Shown here: piece after piece, positions 55,680 through 64,000 of the stretch
Position numbering within the stretch: the first letter of the stretch is position 1
Layout of the letters: each line of letters starts with the position of its first letter
The notes under the pieces: model-generated
What the model was told of the DNA's origin: nothing
Databases searched by the model: none
The model's input: the letters and a program-made list of their open reading frames with translations, nothing else
Translations under genes and position numbers: made by a program
Origin: Rhodothermales bacterium
GTDB taxonomy: Bacteria > Bacteroidota > Rhodothermia > Rhodothermales > UBA10348
DNA length: 64,000 nucleotides
Assembly (NCBI GenBank): GCA_024711125.1
Contig: JANJTM010000025.1
Location: 124,001-188,000, forward strand
Reading direction: 5' to 3'

Positions 55680-56147
55680 ATGTCGGAACACGCACCCGCG
55701 AGCCTGTCGGACAAGGTCCGCGCGTCGGCCGAAGAGGCCGTCGCCGGAACGTCTGCGTTCGTGGTCGACGTGGTCGTCCGCGGACGCATCGGAGCGCGGG
55801 TCGTCGAGGTATTCCTCGACAGCGACGCCGGGCTGGGCATCGACGAACTCGCGCAGTTCAGCCGGGAAATCGGGCTTCTGCTCGAGGCCGGCGACGTCAT
55901 TGACGGCCGCTACCGGCTGGACGTCTCCACGCCCGGCCTGGAGCGTCCGCTCGTCCCGCGCCAGTTCGCCCGCAACGTGGGGCGCACGCTGCGCGTCGTC
56001 ACGGCCGCCGATGAGGCCTCCACGGTTGTCCTGGGCACGCTCGCCGAGGTGGGTCCGGATCGAATCCTCGTGAAGGACGGAACCGGCACCGACCACGAAG
56101 TGTCTTTCTCGTCTATCCAAGAAGCCAAAATCGTTCTTCCGTGGTAG
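55680..56147 (+). CDS. rimP: Ribosome maturation factor RimP
   Basis: 155 residues from an ATG at 55680. An in-frame ATG at 55659 would add 7 residues, but it abuts the terminator T run and has no ribosome binding site. Motifs seen are VEVFLDSDAGLGIDELAQFSREIG, then DGRYRLDVSTPGLERPLVPRQFARNVGR, typical of RimP, a factor for assembly of the 30S subunit. A short SM-like C-terminal domain follows. It is the first gene of rimP-nusA-infB. Confidence 0.92.
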   Translation: MSEHAPASLSDKVRASAEEAVAGTSAFVVDVVVRGRIGARVVEVFLDSDAGLGIDELAQFSREIGLLLEAGDVIDGRYRLDVSTPGLERPLVPRQFARNVGRTLRVVTAADEASTVVLGTLAEVGPDRILVKDGTGTDHEVSFSSIQEAKIVLPW

Positions 56148-56181
56148 CGCCGAGGCGCCGTCACGGAGGGATCCCCCCGGA

Positions 56182-57444
56182 ATGCAGAGCTCAGACCTGG
56201 TTTCCTCTTTCGCCGAGATCGCGCGGGAGAAGGGCATAGATCGCGATACGCTGCAGCTCATCGTCGAGGACGTGTTCCGCGCGATGATCAAGAAGCGGTA
56301 CGGCTCCGACGATTCGTTCGAGATCATCCTCAATCCCGATCACGGCGATGTCCAGATCCTCCACATCCGCGAGGTGGTGCACGATTGGGACGTCGAGGAT
56401 CCCGTAACGCAGATCGATCGGACGAGCGCGCAGCGTATCGACGGCGATTTCGATATCGGCGATGAGGTCGCCGAGGAAATCGACGTCCGCGATTTCGGTC
56501 GCCGCGTCGTGATGACCGCCCGCCAGACCTTCAGCCAACGCATCCGCGACATCGAGAAGGAAAACGTCTTCCAGTCCTACAAGGAACTGGTGGGGGAGAT
56601 CGTCGTCGGCGAGGTATACCAGATCCGGCGCCGCGAGGTGCTCGTCATCCACAACCGGATCGAGCTGATCCTCCCGAAGAACGAGCAGATCTACCGCGAC
56701 CGGTACCGCAAGGGAGACATGCTGCGGGCGGTCATCAAGGAAGTGTCGCGTGACGTCGCGGGCAATCCGCAGATCATCATCAGCCGCGCCGATCCGCTGT
56801 TCATGGAGCGCCTCTTCGAGCTCGAGGTGCCCGAGATCGACGAAGGCATCGTCGAGATCCGTCGCATCGTGAGGGAGCCGGGCGACCGCGCCAAGGTGGC
56901 CGTCGTGAGCCACGACGATCGCATCGATCCGGTGGGCGCCTGCGTCGGCATGAAGGGGTCGCGCATCCACGCGGTCGTGCGTGAACTCGGCAACGAGAAC
57001 ATCGACGTCGTGCAGTGGACCAACGACGTGCACGAACTCATCAAGCGGGCCCTGTCGCCCGCGAAGCCGCTCGCGGTGCAACTCAACGACGAATTGACGC
57101 CGCCGCGCGCCAAGGTCGTCGTGCAGGCCGAGGAAGTCAGCCAGGCCATCGGTCGGGGCGGTATCAACATCCGCCTCGCGTCGGCGCTGTCGGGGTACGA
57201 GATCGACGTCTATCGCGAGATCGCGGACGACGAGGAAGACATCGAGATCGGGGAGTTCTCCGACGAGATCGACGCCGAGATCCTGCAACGACTTCGGGAT
57301 ATCGGTTGCGACACCGCCCGGGCCGTTCTCGAACTGTCCATGGAAGAACTCATGCGCCGCGCCGGCCTCGAGGAGGAGCAGGCCCGCTTCATCCACCGGG
57401 TCATCCGATCCGAGTTCGCGGACGAAGGCGATAACGAAAGCTGA
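56182..57444 (+). CDS. nusA: Transcription factor NusA
   Basis: 420 residues. The NusA N-terminal domain ([20 protein letters not shown]) is followed by an S1-like domain ([15 protein letters not shown]), and two KH domains ([21 protein letters not shown] and [17 protein letters not shown]). It ends with a short acidic helical region. NusA slows RNA polymerase and aids hairpin termination and antitermination. The two repeated acidic C-terminal domains of E. coli NusA are absent, as in many bacteria. It lies 34 bases after rimP. Confidence 0.95.
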   Translation: MQSSDLVSSFAEIAREKGIDRDTLQLIVEDVFRAMIKKRYGSDDSFEIILNPDHGDVQILHIREVVHDWDVEDPVTQIDRTSAQRIDGDFDIGDEVAEEIDVRDFGRRVVMTARQTFSQRIRDIEKENVFQSYKELVGEIVVGEVYQIRRREVLVIHNRIELILPKNEQIYRDRYRKGDMLRAVIKEVSRDVAGNPQIIISRADPLFMERLFELEVPEIDEGIVEIRRIVREPGDRAKVAVVSHDDRIDPVGACVGMKGSRIHAVVRELGNENIDVVQWTNDVHELIKRALSPAKPLAVQLNDELTPPRAKVVVQAEEVSQAIGRGGINIRLASALSGYEIDVYREIADDEEDIEIGEFSDEIDAEILQRLRDIGCDTARAVLELSMEELMRRAGLEEEQARFIHRVIRSEFADEGDNES

Positions 57445-57485
57445 CCCTCGACCGCGAATCTACGCGGCCGTGTACCACGGGGTGT

Positions 57486-60203
57486 ATGTCGGAAAACGAT
57501 TTCAAGAAGGTCAGGCTCTTCAAGGTCGCCAAGGAGCTGAACATCACGGTCGAGACCGTGACGGAGTACCTCGAGGCGAACGGCTTCAAGCACGCGCTGT
57601 CGGGCTCGGGCATCAATGCCTCGATTACCGACGAGGACGCCTATCTCGGCCTTCTCGAGGAGTATGCCGACGACAAGGAGATCGCCTCGCGCATCCGCCG
57701 CAAGCGAGCCGAGCGACTCGAGGCCGAGGGCGAGCCCGCTGCGGTCGAAGCTCCGTCCAGGCCCCCGGTTGCCGCGCCCGCGGCGGTCGTCGAGCCGCCC
57801 CCGGCTCCGGAGCCCGAACCCTTGCCGGAGCCCGAGCCTGAGCCCGTACCCGAGCCCGAGCCCGAGCCCCAGCCGGAGCCCGCGGTCGAATTGCCGGCCG
57901 CGACGGAGACGGAGCCCGAGCCCGCGGTCGAGGCCGAAATGCCGCCGGCTCCCGCCGACGAGGAAATCCCCTCCGAGACCGAGCCGATCCCGGTGCCGGT
58001 CGAGGAAGCGGAGGCTCCGCCCGCGGCGTCCGTCGACGAACCGGCGGCCGCCCCGGCCGATGTGGTTTCCGAACTGGTCACGGCCGACCGGTACAAGCTG
58101 GCCGGCACGAAGGTCCTCGGGAAACTGGACCTCTCGCGAGTAGAGCCGGAAGAATCGGCCGCCGCGGCAGCCAAGAAGAAGCGCAAGCGCATCGAAAAGG
58201 GAGCGCCCACGCCGGACGTGCCGGCAACGACGGCGGGTGATGCCGCCGACCGCGCCAAGTCGAAGAAGAGCAAGAAGAAGGGACGCGGACCGGCGGTCGA
58301 CGAGGCCGACGTGGAGAAGACGCTCCACGATACGCTCCGAGAGATGGAGCAGGGGGCCAGCCGCACCCGACAGAAGCGCCGGCGGGCGAAGCGCGACGAG
58401 CGCGCCGCCGAGCGGGAACGAGAAACCGAGCGCCAGCACGCGGAAGAAGGCGTTCTCCGGGTCACCGAGTTCGTCTCGACCGGCGAGCTGGCGAACCTCA
58501 TGGGCCGCCCCGTCACGGAGGTCATCTCGACGCTCTTCCGTTCGGGCATGATGGTGTCGATCAACCAGCGACTCGACGCCGACACCATCACCTACGTCGC
58601 CGACGAGTTCGGATTCGCCGTCGAATTCATCACCGAGTTCACCGTAGACGACCTCGAGATCGATGAGGACGATCCGGAGGACCTCCTCGATCGTGCCCCG
58701 GTCGTGACGGTCATGGGCCACGTCGACCACGGCAAGACGTCGCTCCTCGACCACGTTCGCCGCACGAACGTCGTCGCCGGCGAGGCGGGCGGCATCACCC
58801 AGCATATCGGTGCCTACCACGTCGAGATGCCCGACGGGCGCGAAGTCACGTTCCTCGATACGCCGGGTCACGAGGCCTTCACGGCCATGCGCGCGCGCGG
58901 CGCCCAGGTCACCGACCTCGTCATCCTGGTGGTCGCGGCCGACGATGCCGTGATGCCGCAGACGATCGAGGCGATCAACCACGCCAAGGCGGCGGGCGTA
59001 CCCATCGTCGTGGCCATCAACAAGATCGACAAACCGTCGGCCAACATTCCGCGCGTGCTCCAGCAGCTCGCCGACCACGGGGTGCTGGTCGAGCAGTACG
59101 GCGGCAAGGTCCAGTCGGCCCAGGTGTCGGCGAAGACGGGCCAGGGCATGGACGAGCTCATGGAGAAGGTCCTGCTCGAGGCCGACATCCTCGATCTCAA
59201 GGCCAACCCGGACCGCAACGCCGTTGCCGTCGTGATCGAGAGCCGCCTCGAGAAGGGTCGCGGAAACGTCGCGACGGTGCTCGTCCAGAACGGCACGCTG
59301 CGCGTCGGCGACATCTTCATCACGGGGGCGTATTCCGGCCGCGTACGCGCCATGTTCGACGAGCGCGACAACCGCGTCAAGGAGGTCGGACCGTCCAAGC
59401 CGGCGCTCGTGACAGGGCTCGACGGCGCGCCGGAGGTCGGCGACACGTTCGTCGTCGTGGACGACGAACGCGAGGCCCGCGAGATCGCCCAGAAGCGCCA
59501 GCAGATCATGCGGGAGCAGTCGCTCCGGCAGCGCAAGCACATCACGCTCGACGAGATCGGGCGCCGTCTCGCGCTGGGCGACTTCCGCGAACTCAACCTC
59601 ATCGTCAAGGCCGACGTGGGCGGTTCGGTCGAAGCCGTCGCCGACTCCCTGCTCAAGCTCTCGACGGCCGAGGTTGCCGTCAACATCGTGCACAAGGGCG
59701 TGGGTGCGATCAACGAATCGGACGTCATGCTCGCTTCGGCCTCGGACGCCATCATCATCGGCTTCCAGGTTCGCCCCGTCACGCAGGCGCGTCAGCTCGC
59801 GGAGCAGGAGGAGATCGACATCCGGCTCTACTCGGTCATCTACAACGCGATCGAGGAGGTTCGGGACGCGCTCGAAGGACTTCTCTCCCCCGAAAAGAGC
59901 GAGAGCATCCTGGGCGTCGCCGAAGTGCGCGAGACGTTCAAGGTCCCGAAGGTCGGTACGATCGCAGGGTGCTACGTCACCGAGGGCCGCATCAAGCGAC
60001 ACGACCGGATTCACCTCATCCGCGATGGCGTCGTCATCTACGCCGGCACACTCGCTTCGCTCAAGCGCTTCAAGGACGACGCGCGCGAAGTGGTCAATGG
60101 CTACGAATGCGGCATGGGCATCGAGAACTTCAACGACGTAAAGGTCGGCGACCAGATCGAGGCCTACGAGATCGTAGAGAAGAAGCGCAAGCTCGAGTCC
60201 TGA
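57486..60203 (+). CDS. infB: Translation initiation factor IF-2
   Basis: 905 residues. An IF2-N domain ([21 protein letters not shown]) is followed by an Ala-, Pro- and Glu-rich linker with a repeated PE/PEP pattern at about 100-145. A second N-domain lies at about 325-380, the G domain begins with GHVDHGKT at 411-418, then [12 protein letters not shown] and SAKTG, and domains II-IV complete the protein. IF-2 brings initiator tRNA to the ribosome using GTP. All GTPase motifs are intact. Linker length differs widely in the family; its PE repeat is low complexity only. Confidence 0.96.
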   Translation: MSENDFKKVRLFKVAKELNITVETVTEYLEANGFKHALSGSGINASITDEDAYLGLLEEYADDKEIASRIRRKRAERLEAEGEPAAVEAPSRPPVAAPAAVVEPPPAPEPEPLPEPEPEPVPEPEPEPQPEPAVELPAATETEPEPAVEAEMPPAPADEEIPSETEPIPVPVEEAEAPPAASVDEPAAAPADVVSELVTADRYKLAGTKVLGKLDLSRVEPEESAAAAAKKKRKRIEKGAPTPDVPATTAGDAADRAKSKKSKKKGRGPAVDEADVEKTLHDTLREMEQGASRTRQKRRRAKRDERAAERERETERQHAEEGVLRVTEFVSTGELANLMGRPVTEVISTLFRSGMMVSINQRLDADTITYVADEFGFAVEFITEFTVDDLEIDEDDPEDLLDRAPVVTVMGHVDHGKTSLLDHVRRTNVVAGEAGGITQHIGAYHVEMPDGREVTFLDTPGHEAFTAMRARGAQVTDLVILVVAADDAVMPQTIEAINHAKAAGVPIVVAINKIDKPSANIPRVLQQLADHGVLVEQYGGKVQSAQVSAKTGQGMDELMEKVLLEADILDLKANPDRNAVAVVIESRLEKGRGNVATVLVQNGTLRVGDIFITGAYSGRVRAMFDERDNRVKEVGPSKPALVTGLDGAPEVGDTFVVVDDEREAREIAQKRQQIMREQSLRQRKHITLDEIGRRLALGDFRELNLIVKADVGGSVEAVADSLLKLSTAEVAVNIVHKGVGAINESDVMLASASDAIIIGFQVRPVTQARQLAEQEEIDIRLYSVIYNAIEEVRDALEGLLSPEKSESILGVAEVRETFKVPKVGTIAGCYVTEGRIKRHDRIHLIRDGVVIYAGTLASLKRFKDDAREVVNGYECGMGIENFNDVKVGDQIEAYEIVEKKRKLES

Positions 60204-60223
60204 CGGCCCCGCGCCCGCGATCC

Positions 60224-60595
60224 ATGAGTATCCGAACCGAACGTGTCGCGCGGCTCATGCAGCGTGAGATCGCAGAACTGCTCGTGGGCGAATACTCCGA
60301 GCAGCTGCCGCGGCTAGTTACGGTCACCGGGGCACGGACCACGAAGGACCTCTCGATCGTGTACGTCTACGTTTCGGTCATGGGTGCCAATGAAGCCGAG
60401 AAACAGGCGGCTTTCCGGCATCTGCAGGATCTGACGCCGCGGCTTCGCACCTCCCTCGCGCAGCGGGTTCGGCACCAGGTCAGGGCCGTTCCCGAACTCC
60501 GGTTCTTTCTCGACGAGACGCTCGACACCGCAGCCCGCATCGACGATCTGCTCGAGCGTATCCGTCGGGAGCGGGATCGGCGCGAATCCGACTGA
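60224..60595 (+). CDS. rbfA: Ribosome-binding factor A
   Basis: 123 residues, standard. [18 protein letters not shown] opens the KH-fold protein, and [21 protein letters not shown] and [18 protein letters not shown] follow as family motifs. It helps 16S rRNA 5' end processing during cold-sensitive assembly. It lies 20 bases after infB. Confidence 0.94.
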   Translation: MSIRTERVARLMQREIAELLVGEYSEQLPRLVTVTGARTTKDLSIVYVYVSVMGANEAEKQAAFRHLQDLTPRLRTSLAQRVRHQVRAVPELRFFLDETLDTAARIDDLLERIRRERDRRESD

Positions 60596-60599
60596 GCCC

Positions 60600-61322
60600 G
60601 TGGCGGATTCCGCACCGACCCTGTGCCGGTTCCCCGATCTCCCCGACTCGTGGGACGCGGTGATCCTGCCGGTCGACAAGCCGACCGGCATGACCTCTTT
60701 CGGTGTCATCCGTCGCCTGCGACGGTTGACGGGTGTTCGCAAGATCGGGCACGCGGGCACGCTCGATCCGATGGCTACGGGACTTCTCGTGACCCTGGTG
60801 GGTCGGGCGACCCGGATGAGCGATTCGTTCATGGGGCAGGACAAGGGCTATGCCGGCACCCTGCGCCTCGGACAGGAAACGCCGTCGTACGACGCGGACA
60901 CCCCGGTCTCGGTCGAAATCGATGCCGGGCACGTCGACCTGGCCGCGGTGCGCAACGCGGCCCGGGATTTCGTCGGAACACTCACCCAGCAGACCCCGAT
61001 CTACTCCGCGGTCAGGATCGGTGGCGAACGGGCCTATCGCAAGGCGAGACGCGGCGAATCGGTGCGGCCACCCCCGCGGGTCATCACGGTGAACTCGTTC
61101 GAGATCACCGGCAAGCGCGGAAACGACGTCGATTTCGTCGTCGAATGTTCGAAGGGCACGTACGTCCGGTCACTGGCCCATGAACTCGGTGCCGCCCTGG
61201 GCGTCGGAGCCCACCTCGTGGCGCTTCGGCGCACGGCCATCGGAACGCTGCGCGTCGAAGAGGCCTGGTCGCTCGACGCCCTCGAAGCACGAATCCCCGA
61301 GCGGGCGCCAGGCCCGTCCTGA
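60600..61322 (+). CDS. truB: tRNA pseudouridine(55) synthase TruB
   Basis: 240 residues from a GTG at 60600. The catalytic aspartate is at about 56 in HAGTLDPMATGLL, followed by GYAGTLRLGQETPSYDADT and the SKGTYVRSLAHELG motif. It makes pseudouridine at tRNA position 55. The C-terminal PUA-like extension seen in E. coli is not present, as in many non-proteobacterial TruB proteins. It starts 4 bases after the rbfA stop. Confidence 0.93.
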   Translation: MADSAPTLCRFPDLPDSWDAVILPVDKPTGMTSFGVIRRLRRLTGVRKIGHAGTLDPMATGLLVTLVGRATRMSDSFMGQDKGYAGTLRLGQETPSYDADTPVSVEIDAGHVDLAAVRNAARDFVGTLTQQTPIYSAVRIGGERAYRKARRGESVRPPPRVITVNSFEITGKRGNDVDFVVECSKGTYVRSLAHELGAALGVGAHLVALRRTAIGTLRVEEAWSLDALEARIPERAPGPS

Positions 61323-61323
61323 C

Positions 61324-62262
61324 ATGGAACGCTGCTGGTCGCTCGACGAAGTCCTGCACGATCCCCGGTCGGTCATCACCGTCGGCACGTTCGACGGCGT
61401 GCACCTGGGGCACCACGCCATCCTGCGTTTCCTCGCGGAACAGGCCCGGGCCCGTAACGCGCGCCCCGTCGTGGTGACCTTCGATCCGCACCCGAGGAGC
61501 GTGGTCCATGGGCAGGAGGTCTCGCTGCTCACCACGCCGGGCGAGCGTGCCGAAGCGTGCGCCGCGCTGGGCATCCAGCGTTTCATCGTGCTGCCGTTCG
61601 ACCGTGCCCTGGCGGCGCTTTCCCCCACGGAGTTCGTGCGCGACGTGCTCGTCGCACGCATCGGCCTGCAGGCGATCGTGGTTGGACATGATCACGGTTT
61701 CGGCCGAGGGCGATCCGGCGGACGCGAGGAGTTGGCGTCGCTCGGGAACGAGTACGGATTCGAGGTCGTCGTGCTTCCCGCGCAGACGATGGGTGACCGC
61801 GTCGTATCGTCGAGCGAGGTCCGGCGCCTGCTGCGGGAGCAGGGCGACGTGCGGAAGGCGGCAGACCTGCTGACCCGCAGGTACTCGCTGTCCGGAACCG
61901 TCGTTGCCGGGGCCCGACGCGGACGCCAGCTCGGTTTTCCCACCGCCAACCTCGTGCCGTCCGACCACCGAAAACTCGTGCCGGCCGTCGGTGTCTACGC
62001 GGTACGGGTATCGATCGAAGGGGAGCCCGATTCCCACGCCGGCATGATGAACGTCGGCCGCCGACCCACCTTCGAGGAAACAGGGCTCCACCTGGAGATA
62101 CACCTGTTCGATTTCGACCGGGACCTCTACGATGCCCGTCTGCGCGTGGAATTCGTAGAGCGCATGCGGGACGAACGGCGGTTTTCCGGCGTGGACGCGC
62201 TCGTGGCCCAGTTGCGCGAAGACGAGGCGCGTTGCAGGTCCGTCCTCCGCGACGTATATTAA
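61324..62262 (+). CDS. ribF: Bifunctional riboflavin kinase / FAD synthetase
   Basis: 312 residues. The FAD synthetase domain has the nucleotidyltransferase motif TVGTFDGVHLGHHAIL and VTFDPHPRS; the kinase domain has GFPTANL and VGVYAVRV, then MMNVGRRPTF and a C-terminal LRDVY. It makes FMN and FAD from riboflavin. It begins 1 base after the truB stop, so it is co-translated with it. The truB-ribF-rpsO order is common. Confidence 0.94.
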   Translation: MERCWSLDEVLHDPRSVITVGTFDGVHLGHHAILRFLAEQARARNARPVVVTFDPHPRSVVHGQEVSLLTTPGERAEACAALGIQRFIVLPFDRALAALSPTEFVRDVLVARIGLQAIVVGHDHGFGRGRSGGREELASLGNEYGFEVVVLPAQTMGDRVVSSSEVRRLLREQGDVRKAADLLTRRYSLSGTVVAGARRGRQLGFPTANLVPSDHRKLVPAVGVYAVRVSIEGEPDSHAGMMNVGRRPTFEETGLHLEIHLFDFDRDLYDARLRVEFVERMRDERRFSGVDALVAQLREDEARCRSVLRDVY

Positions 62263-62289
62263 CCTACTTGTGCGGCAATACGGCCGCCG

Positions 62290-62312
62290 ACCGTTCCGAC
62301 GGTTTCTTCTTT
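62290..62312 (+). terminator. Weak terminator-like hairpin between ribF and rpsO
   Basis: ACCGT (62290-62294) can pair with ACGGT (62299-62303) across TCCG, followed by TTCTTCTTT. The stem is only five base pairs, so it may be a partial terminator. It lies before the AGAGGA ribosome binding site of rpsO. Confidence 0.35.
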
Positions 62313-62338
62313 ACGATGGTAGAATCTGAAGAGGATCC

Positions 62339-62605
62339 ATGATCTCCAGGGAAACCAAGCAGCAGCTCATCGCCACGCACGGCAAGGACGCGAAGGACAG
62401 CGGGAAGCCCGAAGTCCAGATCGCCATCCTGAGCGCCCGCATCTCGGACCTCACCGAGCATCTGAAGCGGCACACCAACGACCACTCGACCCGCCAGGGC
62501 CTGCTGAAGCTGGTCGGCAAGCGTCGTCGCCTGCTCGATTACCTCGCGGCGACCGACATCGAACGGTACCGCTCGATCATCGCGGAACTCAATATCCGCA
62601 AGTAA
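62339..62605 (+). CDS. rpsO: 30S ribosomal protein S15
   Basis: 88 residues, the exact usual length. [23 protein letters not shown] and [18 protein letters not shown] are S15 hallmarks. It binds 16S rRNA early in assembly, and in other bacteria controls its own mRNA. A GAGGA ribosome binding site lies 4 bases before the ATG. It is followed by a strong terminator and then pnp. Confidence 0.96.
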   Translation: MISRETKQQLIATHGKDAKDSGKPEVQIAILSARISDLTEHLKRHTNDHSTRQGLLKLVGKRRRLLDYLAATDIERYRSIIAELNIRK

Positions 62606-62610
62606 CACGG

Positions 62611-62650
62611 AACGGCACTTCCGTCCTGCGGGGGTGCCGTTTCCTTTTTC
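62611..62650 (+). terminator. Rho-independent terminator between rpsO and pnp
   Basis: AACGGCAC (62611-62618) pairs perfectly with GTGCCGTT (62634-62641) around a 15-base loop, and TTTCCTTTTTC follows. It should stop most transcripts between S15 and pnp, as in other rpsO-pnp pairs where pnp has a further promoter. Confidence 0.8.
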
Positions 62651-62732
62651 AGGCGCACCCGGCCCCCTACACGCCGGCCGTGGTAGCGTACCCGTGCAAG
62701 GGGTGTGTAGAGACCCTATCCAGAGAGAACAC

Positions 62733-64000
62733 ATGACGATGGGAACGACGCGCGAGATCGAATTCGCGCCCGGAAAGACAATCTCGATCGAAACCGGTCG
62801 CCTTGCCAAGCAGGCGAGCGGATCGGTCGTGGCACGCATGGGGGACACGATGGTCCTCTGCGCCACTACGATCGCACCCGGCATCAAGGAGGGCCAGAAC
62901 TGGTTTCCCCTCACGGTCGACTACCGGGAGAAGTACTGCGCGGCAGGCAAGATCCCGGGCGGCTTCTTCAAGCGGGAAGGCCGGCCGACCGACAAGGAAG
63001 TCCTCACGTGCCGCCTCATTGACCGGGCGATCCGCCCGCTCTTCGCCGAAGGCTTCTTCAACGAAGTCCAGGTGATGGCGAGCGTCCTGTCGGCCGACCC
63101 CGAAGTCGACGCCGACGTGATCGCCGGCGTGGCGGCCTCCGCATCCCTCATGCTGTCGGGAGCGCCCTTCGAAGGACCCATCGCCGAGGTCCGCGTGGGC
63201 CGCGTCGACGGCGAGTGGGTCGTCAACCCGACGATTCCGCAGCTCGAAACGAGCGACGTCGATCTCGTCGTCGCCGGAAAGCTCGACGCCATCGTGATGG
63301 TCGAGGGCGAGATGAAGGAGATCTCGGAAGACGAGATGATCGAGGCGCTCGAAGTGGCCCACGCGGCCATCAAGAAGCTGTGCCAGGGTCAGCTCGATCT
63401 GCTCGCCGAGGTCGGTGAAATCAAGCCGGTGGCCTACACGCCGGTCAAGCTCCCCGACGGCGTCGTCGACCGCGTGCGCGAGCTCATCGGGGCCAAGATG
63501 GACGCCCACGTCCGCGCCCCGTACGAGAAGGCGTCCTTCTACGGCGGAATCGACACGCTCAAGGCCGAGGCCGTCGCCGCGCTGCTCGGCGTCACCGATG
63601 CCGCTGCCGGCACGACCGCCGCAGCCGCCACGGCCGAGGGCTGGACGGCATCGCATATCAAGGAAGCCGTCTCCGTCGTCGAGAGCACCGCGATGCGCTC
63701 GATGATCCTCGACGAGCATCGCCGCATCGACGGTCGTGGGCTTTCCGACATCCGCAACATCTGGTGCGAAGTCGGTTACCTGCCCCGCGTGCACGGATCC
63801 TCGATCTTCACGCGTGGAGAGACCCAGGTACTCGCCTCGGTTACCCTCGGCACGACCAAGGACGTGCAGCCGGTCGACCAGATCTTCGACACCACCGACA
63901 AGCGGTTCTATCTCCACTACGCGTTCCCGCCGTTCTCCACCGGCGAGACGAAGCCCATCCGGGCCCCGGGACGTCGTGAAGTCGGTCACGGGTACCTCGC
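62733..64000 (+). CDS. pnp: Polyribonucleotide nucleotidyltransferase (3' end cut off)
   Basis: 422 residues are visible from an ATG at 62733; the rest lies beyond the window. The first RNase PH domain reads FAPGKTISIETGRLAKQASG, VLCATT, WFPLTVDYREKYCAAGKIPGGFFKREGRPT and CRLIDRAIRPLFAEGF. The linker and the start of the second core (RRIDGRGLSDIR, HGSSIFTRGETQVLASVTLGT) follow. The missing part should hold the KH and S1 domains. It degrades RNA from the 3' end using phosphate. It follows the rpsO terminator. Confidence 0.95.
   Translation, partial: MTMGTTREIEFAPGKTISIETGRLAKQASGSVVARMGDTMVLCATTIAPGIKEGQNWFPLTVDYREKYCAAGKIPGGFFKREGRPTDKEVLTCRLIDRAIRPLFAEGFFNEVQVMASVLSADPEVDADVIAGVAASASLMLSGAPFEGPIAEVRVGRVDGEWVVNPTIPQLETSDVDLVVAGKLDAIVMVEGEMKEISEDEMIEALEVAHAAIKKLCQGQLDLLAEVGEIKPVAYTPVKLPDGVVDRVRELIGAKMDAHVRAPYEKASFYGGIDTLKAEAVAALLGVTDAAAGTTAAAATAEGWTASHIKEAVSVVESTAMRSMILDEHRRIDGRGLSDIRNIWCEVGYLPRVHGSSIFTRGETQVLASVTLGTTKDVQPVDQIFDTTDKRFYLHYAFPPFSTGETKPIRAPGRREVGHGYL

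Noticed and set aside
57780-57900. A repeated proline-glutamate pattern that could be taken for a tandem repeat element
   Set aside because: It lies in frame in the IF-2 linker, where low-complexity repeats are normal.
62651-62732. Promoter for pnp
   Set aside because: No recognisable -35/-10 or Bacteroidota-type boxes in this gap.

Overview
The window is about 66% G+C by eye, very densely coded on both strands, and chromosomal. I count 52 protein genes, two of them cut by the window edges. I see no rRNA, tRNA, CRISPR array, insertion sequence or phage gene. No gene-free stretch reaches 300 bases; the longest gaps are about 233 bases (before rpsA), 180 (before the aminotransferase) and 150-170 (before rimP). 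The gene set (paired methylmalonyl-CoA mutase subunits with MeaB, a chain of three parvulin-type foldases, long S1 and IF2 proteins, LolC/E-type permease, large outer-membrane beta proteins, a Bacteroidota-like promoter before fbp) points to a Gram-negative, high-G+C member of the Bacteroidota/Rhodothermota group, with Gemmatimonadota as the main alternative. This is inference from gene content, not a phylogeny.

Layout. 1-3137 (+): the tail of a gas-vesicle GvpL/F protein and its terminator, a LolC/E-type permease, then moaD-moaE. 3144-5149 (-): a LacI-type regulator followed by purC. 5256-7900 (+): copper exporter copA with chaperone copZ. 7902-9299 (-): an FprA-type ferredoxin-NADP reductase. 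9429-12881 (+): a 1150-residue cell-surface/outer-membrane protein. 12885-14189 (-): murA. 14275-19673 (+): cysteine desulfurase, an esterase, and fbp-thrB-thrC with overlapping ends. 19663-21399 (-): an M23 peptidase. 21469-23972 (+): an AI-2E family transporter and an acetyl-CoA hydrolase/transferase. 23987-30690 (-): three periplasmic foldases, a MoxR ATPase and hutF. 30835-32325 (+): gltX. 32335-36576 (-): mutA-mutB-meaB. 36591-40448: an RNA methyltransferase (-) sharing its start region with cmk (+), then rpsA.

40531-51023 holds an HD phosphohydrolase (+), an ornithine cyclodeaminase-like/sarcosine oxidase-like pair (-), a 2-phosphoglycerate-kinase-like protein with tandem ATP-cone domains (+), and a complete phosphate uptake operon read leftward: outer-membrane porin, pstS, phoU, pstC, pstA, and two different pstB genes. 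Five 11-base direct repeats, arranged like a Pho box, lie just upstream of that operon.

51204-64000 (+) carries an aminotransferase, a small membrane protein, prfB with its programmed frameshift, nadB, two tandem terminator hairpins, and the translation/RNA operon rimP-nusA-infB-rbfA-truB-ribF-rpsO-pnp, which runs off the right edge.

The most notable material is the phosphate operon. The two PstB proteins carry complementary losses of ATPase motifs, so as a heterodimer they would form one intact and one degenerate ATP site. PhoU is fused to a domain that looks like a low-molecular-weight phosphatase without its catalytic Cys and Arg. The promoter region has an 11-base repeat array. Together they suggest a diverged phosphate transport and signalling module.
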